64,000 bases of DNA from positions 2,995,153-3,059,152 of the forward strand of contig CM043868.1 of assembly GCA_023846275.1 (NCBI GenBank). Reading direction: 5' to 3'. Below the pieces are notes generated by a model. That model made no database searches, was not told the origin of the DNA, and saw only the letters and a list, made by a program, of their open reading frames with translations. Source of the DNA: Vanilla planifolia. Taxonomy: Eukaryota; Streptophyta; Magnoliopsida; Asparagales; Orchidaceae. The translations under genes and the position numbers were made by a program. Below are positions 1-12,420 of this stretch, in pieces. The stretch's first letter is position 1. Every line of letters begins with the position of its first letter.

Positions 1-2000
1 TTGCATTATATTCTATAGGGCCTAAATTTTCTTTTGAAAGATAATGCTCTAGATTTAATAATTAATATCATTTAACATTGGCTGACATCCAATTAAATAA
101 AGAGATATCCTAATCTTGAATATCATATATAAAATACTAGTATATCCTGACTCTAAAGGCAAGAGTATCCTTTCATACTAAGTAATATAAGAGTATCTTA
201 GACTCTAATCATATAAGCATAATGTCATAAAAAATCAATTATTATCTTCTTATGCTATATATTATTATTCCATACCATATGTTAATTTCTCAATCAATAT
301 ATATTTTCATTCCTTCAATTTATTCAAAAAACTATAATAAATAAAATAATATATAAATAGAGACTTTGTCAAACTAGTTACCTATATAATTGTATAAATA
401 ATAGGCATAATCATTATAACATGATATGATAAATTATATTTCAAAAGAAATCATGTAAAAATATAAAAACAAATATTTGTAAGTTACGTTATAAGTTATC
501 AAATTTATCTACTTGAATCCAATAAATTATGACAATTTTTAATCTTAGGTTGTCTTTGATCTTTTATAATGTCATGCATATACATGAATTATTTTGTAAA
601 ATATTTTTTATAAAAATCTTATTATTTTTTAATATTAGATTATTAAATCTTTATTAATTACTTGCATAAAATTTCTTCAAAGACTTTTCCTTTTTTTTTT
701 CACTTAAGTTTTTCTCAATCGCGTTATCCATTACGTACACTTTTTATATTTCATTATTTATTTATATATTTTTATTTTATTTATTTATTTTATATATCTC
801 TCAATACTCTTTTCTTACCAATAGGTCTAATTTCCTAATTGTTTGACCAAAGGTTAAAATTAAAACCATTTGCAAATGAAACTTTGAAGGTCTCTCTTTC
901 TCTAATTTCTAATGCAACATGCCCTACCAATGAAGTTCTCCTCCCCTTAGATTCCTACGGCAAAGCTAAGCGCCTCTGCAACTCTCGCTCTCCTCTCCTT
1001 CTTCACAGCAGCTTAAAACAAGCTTGCCCAGCACCAGAAAACAAAACAATGGAGTCATAGAGGACACCTCGCCGATGATATCAATCCAGAGAGCCGAAGT
1101 CCTTCTCAACCAAATCATGCGACAAACAGCACAACAATGAAACATCACTTGATTTCTTCATCAGTCGTATGCACGCCAGAGCAATCCTGAGTCTCTTGTA
1201 ATCCTCACAACCTGAGTTCGAAATCTCCTTTAGAAAAGATTAGTAAGAGCTTAAATAGTGGCTTAAGTGGTAATAATGTCACTTTACCGCCATAAATTAA
1301 GATTAGCTTGTTCTTAATCTGGCCAAAAGTCTATTTAGATTTAACAGTTCTGCAATTTATATAATAATAGTGCATATAATGCAATAATGATATAATATTA
1401 TATTATTCAAATAGGCTGCTACTACCACTACAGACTAGCATTGCCTTCACATGAGACCAAACAATTTCTGCATTTTAGATCATATGCTGTTTTCTTTATT
1501 CATATATTAATCCTCAACAAAATTAATTATATGTGCATCAAATTTTTTAAAAATTATAATTCTATCTTTTCAAAATTTCTAAAATTATAAATATATCTTG
1601 ATTTGAAATTATAAAATTATATTTATATACTAACTTTTAAAAAAAATTTATAATTAATTATTTATTCATCAAAAAATTATAAACTCAATATCATTATATT
1701 CATTTTAGAAAGGTTAATATCTTAAAATAAATTTTAGTCAATTTTAAAAATATGATATTTTTCAAGAGCTTATTAATATTTTAATATTTTTCTATATAAA
1801 CATCATATTTTAAAAATTTAGCCTTATAATATCCAAATATACCTCATTTTAATTCTAACATTTATGATAATTTAAATATTTTGAAGAGATAAGTTATTAC
1901 AATTATACCTAAAATCTAACTCATAATCATGAAATTTAGTTGTGATAAAATACTTTATCTCAATTTATAACAAGCTATTATAAAGATTCACCAAAAAAGC
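1..2000. other. AT-rich non-coding DNA, nothing recognised
   Basis: I see no gene, no transposon protein remnant and no clear repeat border here. The stretch is strongly AT-rich. The only slightly GC-richer part, about 870-1,140, has short open frames that lack an initiating ATG or resemble nothing I know. It could be old decayed transposon or a gene flank. Confidence 0.5.
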
Positions 2001-2039
2001 TAGAATCAATCATACTCATTTAGCTTTGGAAAATAAATT

Positions 2040-3930
2040 CTTTTCCCTTCCAATTCATCAAGATGAGATTCTTTGGAGCTATTAATCCCTCATCAAGGAA
2101 TAAATTGCATAGTCTTGATGGTTTTTCAATAGAGTTCTTCAGAAAATTTTGCACTTCATCAAGGACTTCATGAATGTGGCCTCCTAATTGTTTATGACAA
2201 ATAAAATGACTGATTGGCATGTTTCCACCACAATTGCATTGATCCAAAGGAATAACTCTATTCAAAATTTTCTAAGTATAGGCCTTTAATTGCTCTATAA
2301 CTTTGCAAGGTCATTACAAAAAACTTTGATGAATCATTTGTGGCAATTCATATTATTTATTTTCCTATGACTCAGGTTACCATTATCAAAAGAAAATGTT
2401 TTATTGACATTATTCTCTTCACCAATAAATTTAACATGAAATGTTCTCATAAAGCCTTTGGTGATAAAATTGATACTTTTAAAGCTTTATTTTGTTTAAT
2501 AGGGACAAACTTCTCTTTAGGTTTGTGATATGGGATTCCCTTCCAACTTTGTTAATTAAAAAAATGTGTATTCTCCATATAAATTTCTCCATTTTCAGAG
2601 ATGGTTCCCTCAAAGGTTACTTCTTATCCTATTGTGGTCTTTAATAAAAATGACCACTATCCATACTCTAATTTTACAGGTTTATAGATTCTCTATCATG
2701 CAATGTTAAACAAAGTATTGTCACTAGAAAATTCAAGCCTCTTACTGATAAGACCTCTTTTGTTACTCATTTTTTTGTGAATTATCAATAATCTTTAGGG
2801 AAGATATAACAAAATTTTTCTCCACTACTTAAAATTTCTAAAAAAAATTATTCTTTTGTTTGTCCTTGAAATGAGCTTAGTTTAAATAGTGTAAACAATA
2901 CAACTAATCTTGCATCTATTCTTAGGTTTGAGCAAAGTTCTCTAACTATTATGTACTTAGGCCTCCCATTGTCTCTAAGAAGAATTACAAAGAAAAACTA
3001 CCCTTTGCTAAAAAATTCCATGATAGTTAGAATACAATTGAGTATGACCATAATCTTTATGGTGCTCCACTTTGGCTGCCAAGTTTTTTCACTTTTGGTT
3101 GTAGTTCTTAAAACCATTAATAGAATTTCTTACTAATTATTTATATTGATTGTCCAAAAAAAAGGCTCTCGATCACATCGTAGAAAAGCACTGTCCAAAA
3201 TCTCTTAGTGGCTAGGGACCCCATAATGCACTGCTAATTAACAAAACCCATTTTATTAGAATAACTTTTAAGTAATTTATTCTAATTATTAGTTTGGGCT
3301 ACTTGGATTCGTTCACCATTCAACCTTTCTTCTTGGAAAATACTTTTGGATTGGTTCTCTTACCAATAGTTTGCTAACATGAGTGGCAATTCTTAATTAC
3401 AATGAGCATCTTCATGACTATTTTGAAAATATGACATTCTTCTTTAAGCAAACACATGTATCCTTATTTATTGATCTTATCATTATTATGGCACGTCCTT
3501 CATATGGTACAAAAGAAATAAAGTTTGATTCAATCACTTTCTTTAGTTGGCCTTCCATGGAAAATTGAAAATAGATAATTTATTGCCAACCTTGAGTATA
3601 ATAATAGGCATGTTGTGAGGACTACAATTCAGCCATGAAAATATACTCCCAATTTTTTTTCAATTGAAAATTTACAAAGACATTTGTGGTCACTTGAGCA
3701 ACAACTATTAAAAGGCATGTATCCTTCATCTCTACACAATATAATAATCTAAATTTCTATTTAGGGATGGATTTCATGGTCCAACAAGACCAAGCTTGCT
3801 CTTATCATCTACTTTATTTGGAAGAAAGAAAGAAAGAAATGTAAGGACATTCACTGCTTCTTCTACATTCATCACGAGTATCACCTTATAGATTAATTGG
3901 ATTTATGCTAACCAAATTGTCTTCTAGTGT
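2040..3930 (+). mobile_element. LINE (L1-type) reverse transcriptase relic 1
   Basis: This is a decayed plant LINE ORF2 on the plus strand, read across several frames. In order: a remnant of the PGPDGF.-.FF motif (SLDGFSIEFFRKF near 2,110-2,150); FMTNKM followed by TTIALI, the block preceding the RT core (about 2,190-2,250); a degenerate version of the QxAFIKGRxIxDNIL block (about 2,370-2,420); NGSL-type GSLKGYF (about 2,600); and a clear YLGLPLS block (2,951-2,975), typical of the RT C-terminal side. Near 3,790-3,850 a KTKLALIIYFIWK stretch matches the zinc-knuckle/C-terminal tail. Multiple stops and frameshifts mean it is dead. No target duplication or poly(A) end was identified, so the ends are approximate. 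Confidence 0.7.
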
Positions 3931-4929
3931 GACTGATGATAATTTATTTTCTTCTTTATCTTTAGCTTCATTTTTTTCTTTAATCAAAAGTAGGAACATG
4001 ATCATAGAACACAATTTAAAGACATATAAGACAAAAAACTAACACATGTCTTACTAAAATCTAAGGTTCATAAAATACCATTGTAATAGAATTAAACTAG
4101 TACATGTCTTGGTTGCATATTTAAGCTCAATTCTTGCAACAACTTCAACTACACGATAGAAAATAAACAAAGACCTTTAGGCATAACACCAAGGTAATAT
4201 CTTCTTCATTATTCCCTCAATTCCCATGCTGTATCTCATCATATTTTGAACAATTAGGCTATAAGATAGTCAAATGTAACCTTCACTTGATCATGACAAA
4301 AAATGTAACATATATGTAAAATAATCAAAATGTTGTATGCTAGGCATGAACAAATAAAATGATATCATATAAATAAAATTTCATCATTTTTTTTAAATTC
4401 ATCCACTCTTCTATTTAAAGGATTTAAAGCCCTTTTCTTTATCTTTTTAAAAAAACTTTTCTCTCTTTTATGCTAATTCTAGAACAAGGAATTTTAACAT
4501 TTTAAAAATTATAGGATCCACCCCCAAAACTTATAATTTTAGAATAAGATATGCATTAATCATTGATCATTTAGCTCTACCTCGAGAACATCTAAGTTTG
4601 GAACAACATATGCCATTTTTAATAAGCATTCATACATTTTTAAGAGAATACACTTCCCTTTACAACAAAACTTTTGGTATTCTTTCTTTTCTCTATTTTT
4701 CTTTTCATTGGCCATTTCCACTTATATGAACAATTAACCTAACAAATAACATTTCTTTTTCTTTTATTTACTCACTATATAAGAAAACCATTATCTTGAT
4801 CTTGTAACATACTCATATATAATAAAGTTAGCATAGCTTGTTATACACAATCATGCTCACAAAACCATGTGAATAAGCATCCAATGATAGTACAAACAAG
4901 CATTTCAAACATCTTTTTATTTTTCAAAA

Positions 4930-4931
<2 letters not shown>

Positions 4932-4962
<31 letters not shown>
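4932..4962. repeat. (AT)n microsatellite
   Basis: About 15 uninterrupted AT units lie within repeat B1. Confidence 0.95.
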
Positions 4963-4964
<2 letters not shown>

Positions 4965-5286
4965 TCCCTAACTCTTTTTATTCATATTGGTCACGTCTTT
5001 TAATGCATGCCTCTCTAAGAGCTCAAGTTCTTTCCTTAATTCTTTTTCCTTGCTCAATCATAATAGAAACTTTTCTCACTTCCTTTCCTCATAGCCACAT
5101 AGGTAAATTATCAATTCTTCAAAGATCTAGTAACACCTCTTATTTCTCTTTTTGTCTCTCCTTTGCACCTGGGTGCACTCTAAAATTTTGCCAATTTTTT
5201 AAAAACTTAATGCATAACTGTTATTCCATTTTTAAAGCCTTCTCACATCTCTTCTCCTTTCCAACACTACAAATATCTTAATCAAC

Positions 5287-5332
5287 ATCTCTCACTCACT
5301 CACTCTCTCTCTTTCTCTCTCTCTCTCTCTCT
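5287..5332. repeat. (CT)n-rich microsatellite
   Basis: A pyrimidine tract of CACT then CT units sits near the right edge of the B1 left half, just before the insertion point of element A. Confidence 0.9.
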
Positions 5333-5365
5333 TATTGATTATTTCTTTGATTAGAACAGATGCAT

Positions 5366-6887
5366 TGTTGATGAGGATACAAGTCAAGATTTTTAATGTT
5401 GAGGAGCCAGATAGACATATGTTGGTATTTCCAAATAATTAAAGTATCTATTCCTCATGAATATAGTAATTTGTACTTTAAGCTCAAAATTGGTGAACAA
5501 AATGCAAAAAAACCCCAAAAGAAAGGCCATTGAGCCCTATTCCACTAGCTCTACTGCCTGTGACTATAGTCAAAACTAGACTAGTCGACCCAGACCATAT
5601 TCGACCAAAACATTCATCAAACTATTCTTTCAAACTTAATCAGGATCGTAGGTGCATGCAACCTAAGAGAGATCCACTGCATCATACTAACTCACCAATG
5701 AATATCATGACATGTTTTGATTCCAAGCCATCAACTTGCTTTGTGACATGCAGACGCATCGACACGATACCAACCCATTGACCAGATCCATGGCACATGG
5801 CATCCGATCATACCTGTGACATTGCTGATGTAGCACAGACCTGCCATCCCACTTTGCAACCTGTAACTCTGATTCAATTTGTGTTGACCCACCAAACCCA
5901 ACTAATGTAGAACAAAAAAATATAGCCTTTTAGAAAGCTATTTTGGCAGTAGCTTTGATCGAAGAACTTTTGGACCAAAACACCAATTTTTTAGGAAGTT
6001 TTCTAATACCAACTTTAGTCACAACTTTTGTAATAACTTTTCAATAAATAATTTGAGAAATTGAAAACATAACTTTTCAAAAAGTTGTTTGACAATAGCT
6101 TTTGATCATGATTTTTGTATTTTTTTTATTTTTTATTTTGTCTTTTATGCTTAGACTCTCTATTAGAAGGACATGCCTTTCCTTTAGAATCCCAATCTTT
6201 AAATGAGTAAAAATTTTACTTTTATTGCATCTAGTGAGATCTATTATAATAAGACCTTTGATGTGTTGATTTTTTAGGAGTCTAAAATTAGGAGAAGGGG
6301 TGTGAGACCCAAGCAGTGGGATGTCATGCCAGTTTACTAATGAATCTGATATATCACCATTCTATCATTGCTTTTTAATGGTTTCTTCACTTTGATGATC
6401 TCATATTTCATCATTTCCCTAGACAACACTATTCCCCTTTTAGTTTGTCAATTACATTTTCTTAGGTCATCACTTTCATCTATAATCACCATTTCTTAAT
6501 CTTTCAATTCAATTTTTGTAACTATTTGGATCGCCTTTTATGAGTAAGTTACTTTGTTATTCTATTTTTCTATAATATTTAGAAAAGTCTTTTAGTGCTT
6601 TCAATCAATGTACATGTGACATTTACTTCATTCTTTCTTTATCATAAAATCAGTTTAATAAGCCCATTTTTCAAATACCCTACCTCTGTGTCATTGAAGA
6701 GGTTGTGAGCCTGGCATACAAAATGACCTCTACGTGGCTTCCGATCCCCCCTTCACAAAGACTGCCTTAGGTACCTATCGCATGTTACTTTTTTGGGTTT
6801 CTTGTATTTATTCTTTAATATTTTCTTTCTTCCTAACATGTGCATGCCAATCTCTATGCTACTCATAATGTTTATGACACCCATCCA
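5366..6887 (+). mobile_element. 5' LTR of Ty3/gypsy element A
   Basis: It pairs with 14,455-15,867. Shared stretches run throughout: AAATAATTAAAGTATCTATTC (5,433 and 14,515 areas), ATTGGGCCCTATTC-like, TTTTCAAAAAGTTGTTT, AGCTTTTGATCATGATTTTT, a TATGCTTAG.CTC.CTATT block and the 3' end GTTTATGACACCCAT. The start TGTTGATGAGG follows TGCAT; the end is CATCCA, or CATCCAACA if extended by three bases. A tRNA-Met primer site follows within about 10 bases. The two LTRs differ at many positions, so the insertion is old. The start could instead be 5,420 (TGTTGG); similarity to the 3' copy extends left of that point, which is why I chose 5,366. Confidence 0.8.
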
Positions 6888-6896
6888 ACATAAAAT

Positions 6897-6912
6897 TGGT
6901 ATCAGAGTATGG
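6897..6912 (+). promoter_or_regulatory. Primer binding site of element A (tRNA-iMet type)
   Basis: TGGTATCAGAGTATGG begins about ten bases after the 5' LTR end. TGGTATCAGAG is the standard plant LTR-retrotransposon site complementary to the 3' end of initiator tRNA-Met. It fixes the plus-strand orientation of element A. Confidence 0.9.
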
Positions 6913-7000
6913 CTTTACTAGTGCTTACAATGCTAACGACAAAACAAATTTAAACTAAACATCCTTTCAATTTTCTTTTGTTGGCACTTAATTTAAAAAG

Positions 7001-7005
7001 GAAAA
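7001..7005. repeat. Target site duplication GAAAA (left)
   Basis: GAAAA immediately precedes TGTTATACCC. The identical five bases follow the right end at 9,942-9,946. Confidence 0.93.
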
Positions 7006-8300
7006 TGTTATACCCGGTAAAATATTATATGTTTAATCTTCAATAATTCAATTGTGGCTTGGATGATTTCAGATCGACAGTAGGATGAGCCAGGAGCTCA
7101 ATTGGAGGCTATTGGAATTTCTGAAATTTTCTGGGGATTTTTCGGAGCACCGAGATTTTTTTTAAAACCGGAATTTGGTTTTTTTTTTACCGCGCGTGAA
7201 CCGGACCGGAGCGGTTCAGCGAAGGCAGGGCGGTTCGCCGAGGTGCGTTTGCGCGTGCGTTTGGATAAGCCGCGGATAAGCGGATCGGACGGGCGAGATC
7301 AGCGGTGGAGATTAACCGACTGATCGGGTGTTAAGCGGCGTTTTTGGAAGGTCAACCGGCGCTTAATGGGTCTTAACGGGTTATTACCGGTTTAAGCTGG
7401 GTATTTAACCTAAACTGTTCGGCTGTTAGGGTTTCGAACAGCGGCTAGAGGCGAAGTGTTCGCGGCGAACGGCGGTACTTTCCAGCAGCCTTCCAAGGGG
7501 CTTTTGGTAACCGGAGGTTCGCGGGACAGAGGCGAGCATTTTGGTACCGGTTTCGTTCGGCGAGGAGCTGCGGTTGATCGCGTGCGAGCTTCACCGTCGC
7601 CGGCGAGCAAAGGTAGGAAATTCAGATTTAAATCAGTTATTTAGCAAATTAAAATATGGATTATTTTGCAAATAGCTAGTTGAGCATGCGGATATGGGTT
7701 TTTGGAATTGATTAATGTAATTTATTGATTTTAGCATTTTAGGGTTTTTTTTTATGAAGAAGAATATATATATATTCCGCCGAATTGGAATTTCTGTGCA
7801 TAGAAGCATGCCTTAGGTTTTGATATTATCATATTGCCATTATTCAGGTTATCTGAATGCTAGAATGATTTTAATTTCATGAATTGGCATAGTCGGATCG
7901 GACAACACTTTGGCGAAAATTTTTGCATGGACATCTAGCTTCGCGACTTGATTATATGAAATTTTTAGGCTAGTACGAGCTTTAGGCTAGCGTCCCCTTG
8001 CGTTCGGTCGCCGGAAATCGACGGGGAAAACGGAGATTTTCGGAAAGTCGACGGTTAGGATTTCGCGGGCGACGGGGGAAGGAAGAGGATGAATTAGGGC
8101 TAATTAGGGATTAGTCTGATTATTAAGTGAATAATTATATTAATTATTAATATTTATATGTTAAGCGTCGGCCCGAATTCGGATTATTAACTTCGGCCGG
8201 CGGGGTTCTCGGCTCAGCGCGTAAGGGTTCCGAACCGGCGACGAGAACCGGTTCAGGGGAAGTGCGGCGCGGATGAGAGAGAAGCGGAAGAAAAAAAATT

Positions 8301-8385
8301 AATTCGGAAATTAATCCGAATTTTCGGAAAAAGGATATGCGGATTTTAAATTCGGAAATTTATTCCGAATTTCGGAAAATGGATA
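8301..8385. repeat. Imperfect 37-bp direct repeat with inverted TTCGGAA/TTCCGAA cores
   Basis: Two copies (8,301-8,337 and 8,349-8,385), spaced 48 bp start to start, begin AATTCGGAAA and end GGATA. Each contains TTCGGAA on one strand facing CCGAA on the other, so each could fold into a small hairpin. It lies inside the solo LTR. Confidence 0.8.
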
Positions 8386-8886
8386 AAGGGCGGAAATTGA
8401 TTTTGGAATTTAAAATTTCCTGAAGTGAGGAAGAGGTGATTTTTGGAAATCACGTAGCCAAGTTGAAATTGACTGTTGGAAATTACCCATAAATTCAGTG
8501 CAGCTGGATTAGTTGGAAGGAAGTGTGACACTTGGGTGCTAGCAGAATAGTCAGAATTTTGGTATAGTTTGTGTTGCTTGGATGGCAATGACATGGATTG
8601 AGTCAGTTTACTCAGTGTTGGCATATTTCATGGATTGGCATATTGGATCGGACTACTATAGGCCCTATATGATATTTTAGGGTAGTTGTGGTAGGTAACT
8701 GTGCGGTACAGACTTAGCTTTCACAGTATACATGTGGACTGGTATGCGCCTTGTTGTATCTGGACACATGTTGCCGAATCTTGGAGTTAGAGCTTGGCAA
8801 TGACTGTAGGGGCGTGAGCTTCTATGGAAATTGTTGGGAGAGGACTTCTTGGGACGGTGGCTGAGTCGATCTCTTCTGGTCCATGA

Positions 8887-8996
8887 GTGTAGGCCTGCGC
8901 GCCTGAGGGCGGCAGGGGTGTCTCGCCGTGGCTAGCCAAGTGTGTAGGCCTGCGTGCCTGAGGGTGGCAGGGGTGTCTCACGTTGGCTAGAGATTT
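8887..8996. repeat. 55-bp tandem duplication in the solo LTR
   Basis: Two adjacent units begin GTGTAGGCCTGCG (8,887 and 8,942) and continue through GGCAGGGGTGTCTC and GGCTAG with a handful of differences, mostly C/T changes at CpG sites. Confidence 0.9.
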
Positions 8997-9941
8997 ATGG
9001 GACTGGTTCTGTCTATGGTCTCCAGGAGATTGATTGACGAGAGACGCTGCGGTGTCGGGTGCCATGCGTGCGCAGAGATGGGCGTGTCCCGCTGGCATGC
9101 TGCCTGGGAGCACAGAGGAGAGCTACTCTGGTGTGATTGGGGGTGACTGTGGTTGGTCAGAGTCTGGGACTGAGAGTGCCTTTCCACCCTACATTGTTAT
9201 GTTGTATTTCTTTACTCTTGCTATTATCCTTCTCTTGCATGAGAGTTTTTTTTTACTAGCTGTCTTTCCTACTGGGCGTAGCTCATTCCTTTATTATCTA
9301 TATTTTTCCAGTGGCTCGGCAGACTTGACGCCACCCAGCTTTAGGTGGGATCGTGATCAGTAGGCTAGTGGAGGAGATCTGATCTGTGATTTTCTGAGAC
9401 ATTCTGGTTAGTTGATTGTTGCTGTTGGATGTATTCAGTGAGACTGTTATTCTTATGTCTTGTATTATGTGAGGGTGATTCTGACTCATGTACTCGGATG
9501 GATGATGTGGTATTTGATGGACTGTGATTTTTTCATATGAGCTACATTTTTATACACTATCTTATTTTCTATCTTGACGGTATGGTGTGTGGAGCGCCAT
9601 TTCATATCGGTGGATGTTATATATTTTTTTTGTTGATGGTGAGGTCATTACATGACTATGAAACTTAACCTTGGGGGTTCAGACTTCTATTAGATCGGTT
9701 CTTCTACCGGTATGGGTTAGGAGTATTGGGTCTAGTAGGAGTAACATTGCGCGAGTTCATCAGTTAATTCAGGAGTCATGAACCTGATTTGACGGTGTGC
9801 CCGGGAGATGGGATCCACATAGTTAAGGAAAGTAGGTGTGTAATGATGTGTTATATCCTATGTTTTTCGTAGGCTACTCAGGTTGGTATGGGACGATCTG
9901 AGCTATCTATATGTAAAAAAAAAAAAAAATGGGGTGTAACA

Positions 9942-9946
9942 GAAAA
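9942..9946. repeat. Target site duplication GAAAA (right)
   Basis: This is the right-hand copy of GAAAA, directly after GGGTGTAACA. Confidence 0.93.
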
Positions 9947-10439
9947 AGAGACAAAATAATGAGGGGTTTCTTTCTTTCTTCTTTTTAAAGCATATACACA
10001 TGAGATTTGGAGCATCCATGAATCAGCCAAGCACAAATAACCCTCCAAGGCCTCTTAACCTGACTAAAAATTATAAAAGCCAAACTAAAAGAATATGGAG
10101 TTAAGATCACCTAGCTAAAATAAGCTCCAAATGAGCCCATATTTTCTAAAATTGACATTGGTAATCTACTTAATCAAATATCTATTAGGATCAATGACCC
10201 TTTCCTGGAACAATAGTGGAAAAATGATGATGAAAAACTCATGAATTTCATAAAATATGACACCCTCAACTTTGAAGACACTCTAAACCTTAAGGACTAC
10301 TTAAAGTGAGAAGCAGCCTTAAACTATTATTTTTGATGGGTTAGACTTAGTGAACAAAAGGTATTTTTTCCCAAATGAAGTTGACTAAATAATCTCGATT
10401 GTTTAAGGAAACTATAGACACCTATTGTCAATAGAAAAG

Positions 10440-10780
10440 ATCAACACTGATAAGAATCTGGAATTAGTTTAAGATAACTCAATGGATAAATACATACACT
10501 TCTCATACAAGAACTAGTTACTTGACCAATGACAACACCTAACCCAAGGAGGAAAGCTAGTTAGCAAATACATAGATCATTTTGATGTTTATTATTTATG
10601 TTGTGCTATCAATGAATACCCTTTTGTCAATGTCTCTTAATTTCAAGTTGGGTTTGGAGAAGATATGCAAAGAGAGCTTTTCTGCCTAACCTTCACACTT
10701 TAGAAAGACTTATAAGATTGCTAGTGAGTTTGATTACCTCCAAAAGTTCTACCTAGCCAAAAAAGTTGAATTGACATTTA
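10440..10780 (+). pseudogene. Element A gag relic (Ty3/gypsy)
   Basis: Translation near 10,545-10,615 gives GKLVSKYIDHFDVYYL, matching the gypsy gag capsid pattern (S..EYI..FDEYYLRC). Near 10,640-10,682 it gives FQVGFGEDMQRELF, the conserved FRAGLR.D..REL block. Stops and frame changes separate the pieces. This is the N-terminal end of the element's polyprotein, displaced from its leader by the 2.94 kb solo LTR. Confidence 0.75.
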
Positions 10781-11690
10781 TGCTAACCTTTTGACCCACT
10801 AATCTCTAAACATCCACCAATCACCCACCCATACTTCCCTCTCCAAGTCTGATCCCTAAACTCACCATAAAACCCAATCATCTTATTAGTTGAACACTTG
10901 AAATAACTTATTTTTTATGTAAAGGGTGAGGTCATATGGCTTCCTACTTCCTCATATGAAAAAAAGTATATCAAAGAAAGAAGATGTGAAGAATTTGACA
11001 CCAAGAGATAAAGGAAGACTAAAGAATATACTTTGTATTTCAACTTAGCCAATAGATACTCTAAAGAGAAAGGGGAGAACATTATCAAGGATATTAAACT
11101 CATTATTGTTGTGAGATATATCTTTGCTTAACCTAAGGTTGGTGAAGATTGGAGACACACTATCATCTTCCATACCTTTGTTAAGGCTAGTGAAGATCAA
11201 AGATAATGGAAGTAATATTAATGCTATTTTTATCGATTATGTAGCACACCTCAGACTTATCACCTCTCACCACCAAAACTTGTATATTATTTCTTGGATC
11301 AACAAAACATTCATTCTTATTAAGAAATGATTTGTTATATGACTCATATTTGGTTAATATTTTAAATATATTTTATATGTTGTTCCTATATAGGTACAAA
11401 ATATCATCTTAGGATAACTTTAATTGTATGATTATAATGCCCTTCTTACTGGCAAGGCCAACACATGCATATTCACACATCAAGGCTAAAATTTCAAGCT
11501 ATACTCATCATTATCTAAGGATCATAACCATTAAAAAGAAGTCATTTACCACCCTAGATAATAAAATATAATTTATGTCTCATAGTGAAGTAGATTAGGA
11601 ATTTATTGATGGTATGATCATCTAGGTCATTGCAGTAAGACAAATCCTAACCTGACAAAGTCATACCTCCCTCAATAAAACTCATTTTTT
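10781..11690 (+). other. Decayed internal region of element A, between gag and RT
   Basis: By position this should be the end of gag and the protease. I see no zinc knuckle and no DTGA/DSGA protease motif in any frame. The short open frames at 10,915-11,103 (-) and 11,124-11,330 (+) resemble nothing. Confidence 0.5.
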
Positions 11691-12420
11691 ATTTTCCTTG
11701 ATTTTGTTAATGAAGAACCCCAAGGTTTGTCACCCCATCATGACATCCAACATGCTGTAGACCTCATGCTCGAGGCTATTTTATCAAATTTGCTACATTA
11801 TAGGATGAGTCTTTCAAATACTAAGAACTTTTCTAACAAGTATAAGAGTTATTAAACAAAGGCTTCATACATTAAAGCATTAGCCCTTTTGTTATTCCCA
11901 TCCTTCTAATCCCGAAGAAAGATAGCTCTGTGAATCCATAGTAGGGTTATCAATAAAATAACAATAAAGTATAGGTTTTTTATCCCACACTTGGATGACC
12001 AGTTGGACCAAATAAGTGAAGGCACTATCTTCTCAAAAATCAATTTAAAAAGTGGATACCACTAAGATAAGATCTAAAGGATGAGTGCAAAATTACTTTT
12101 AAAATAAGGGATGGGTTATACAAATAGTTAGTGATGCCCTTATATTTCTTTAACACATACATAATACATTTATGAGAATAATAACCAAATATTTCAATCC
12201 TACTTAAGAAAATTTATGATAGCTTTGATAACATCTTAATTTTAGCTACATCCTTGAACACTACTTAAGACATCTTGTAAAGATCTTCTTGATGCTTAAA
12301 GAGAACCACCATTATGCCAACCTCAAAAAATGTGCCTTTGTTACTAATCTGTGAACATTCTAGGCTTCAATTTCAAAAGATGACATATCAGTTGCCTCAA
12401 TCTATCTATGATGTTTTAAG
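11690..12420 (+). pseudogene. Element A reverse transcriptase relic
   Basis: The N-terminal RT blocks of Ty3/gypsy elements can be read in order. GLSPHHDIQHAVDLMLEA (about 11,727-11,782) stands for the RDIQH.IDL.PGA block. NLLHYRMS (about 11,788-11,812) stands for LPNLPHYRMSP. KGF followed by a degraded SP..VP.LLIPKKD (about 11,860-11,925) marks the primer-grip region, and a degraded KYRFPIP.LDD..DQ block follows near 11,970-12,020. Many stops follow and the catalytic DD motif could not be located. This fragment defines element A as Ty3/gypsy rather than copia. Confidence 0.8.

Larger units (their letters stand above)
3930..5365 (-). repeat. LTR-like repeat B1, left part (split by element A)
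   Basis: This block aligns by eye with 31,970-33,500. Shared stretches include the region after a CTTTAAT.AAAAG motif, an ACTAGTACATGT motif (4,097 and about 32,147), similar CACTTGATC/TTTAATGGCAAC surroundings, a run about 'ATTTCATAA.AAGATATG', and a GATGCATTG motif at the right end (5,360 and about 33,483). It is interrupted at about 5,365 by retrotransposon A and resumes after 15,867. In copy B2 the block directly adjoins a minus-strand gypsy integrase, so I infer that it is an LTR of that minus-strand family. The family assignment is inference; the similarity is seen in the sequence. Confidence 0.6.
7006..9941 (+). mobile_element. GC-rich solo LTR (2,936 bp) nested in element A
   Basis: It starts TGTTATACCC and ends GGGTGTAACA; the reverse complement of the end matches the start at 9 of 10 bases, the usual LTR terminal inverted repeat. 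It is bracketed by a perfect 5-bp duplication, GAAAA. Base composition is sharply higher in G+C than on either side, with many intact CpG sites (for example 7,190-7,320 and 7,980-8,280). No gag/pol remnant lies inside, so this is a lone LTR, most simply left by recombination between the two LTRs of a complete element. Large LTRs with TGTTATACCC/GGGTGTAACA ends are typical of chromovirus-type gypsy elements, but without an internal region the family is inference. The orientation is also inferred: the inverted ends do not decide it. Confidence 0.92.

Noticed and set aside
839..1060. Short plus-strand open frame
   Set aside because: It has no ATG at its start, an opposite-strand frame overlaps it, and it has no recognisable domain.
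5420..6890. Alternative 5' LTR borders TGTTGG...CCAACA for element A
   Set aside because: The ends make a neat inverted repeat, but similarity to the 3' LTR extends about 50 bp further left and the flanks give no target duplication. The wider border is preferred; this one stays possible.
8787..9363. Overlapping open frames of 66-109 residues in GC-rich DNA
   Set aside because: They lie inside the solo LTR and appear because stop codons are rarer in GC-rich DNA. Three overlap on two strands and none resembles a protein family.
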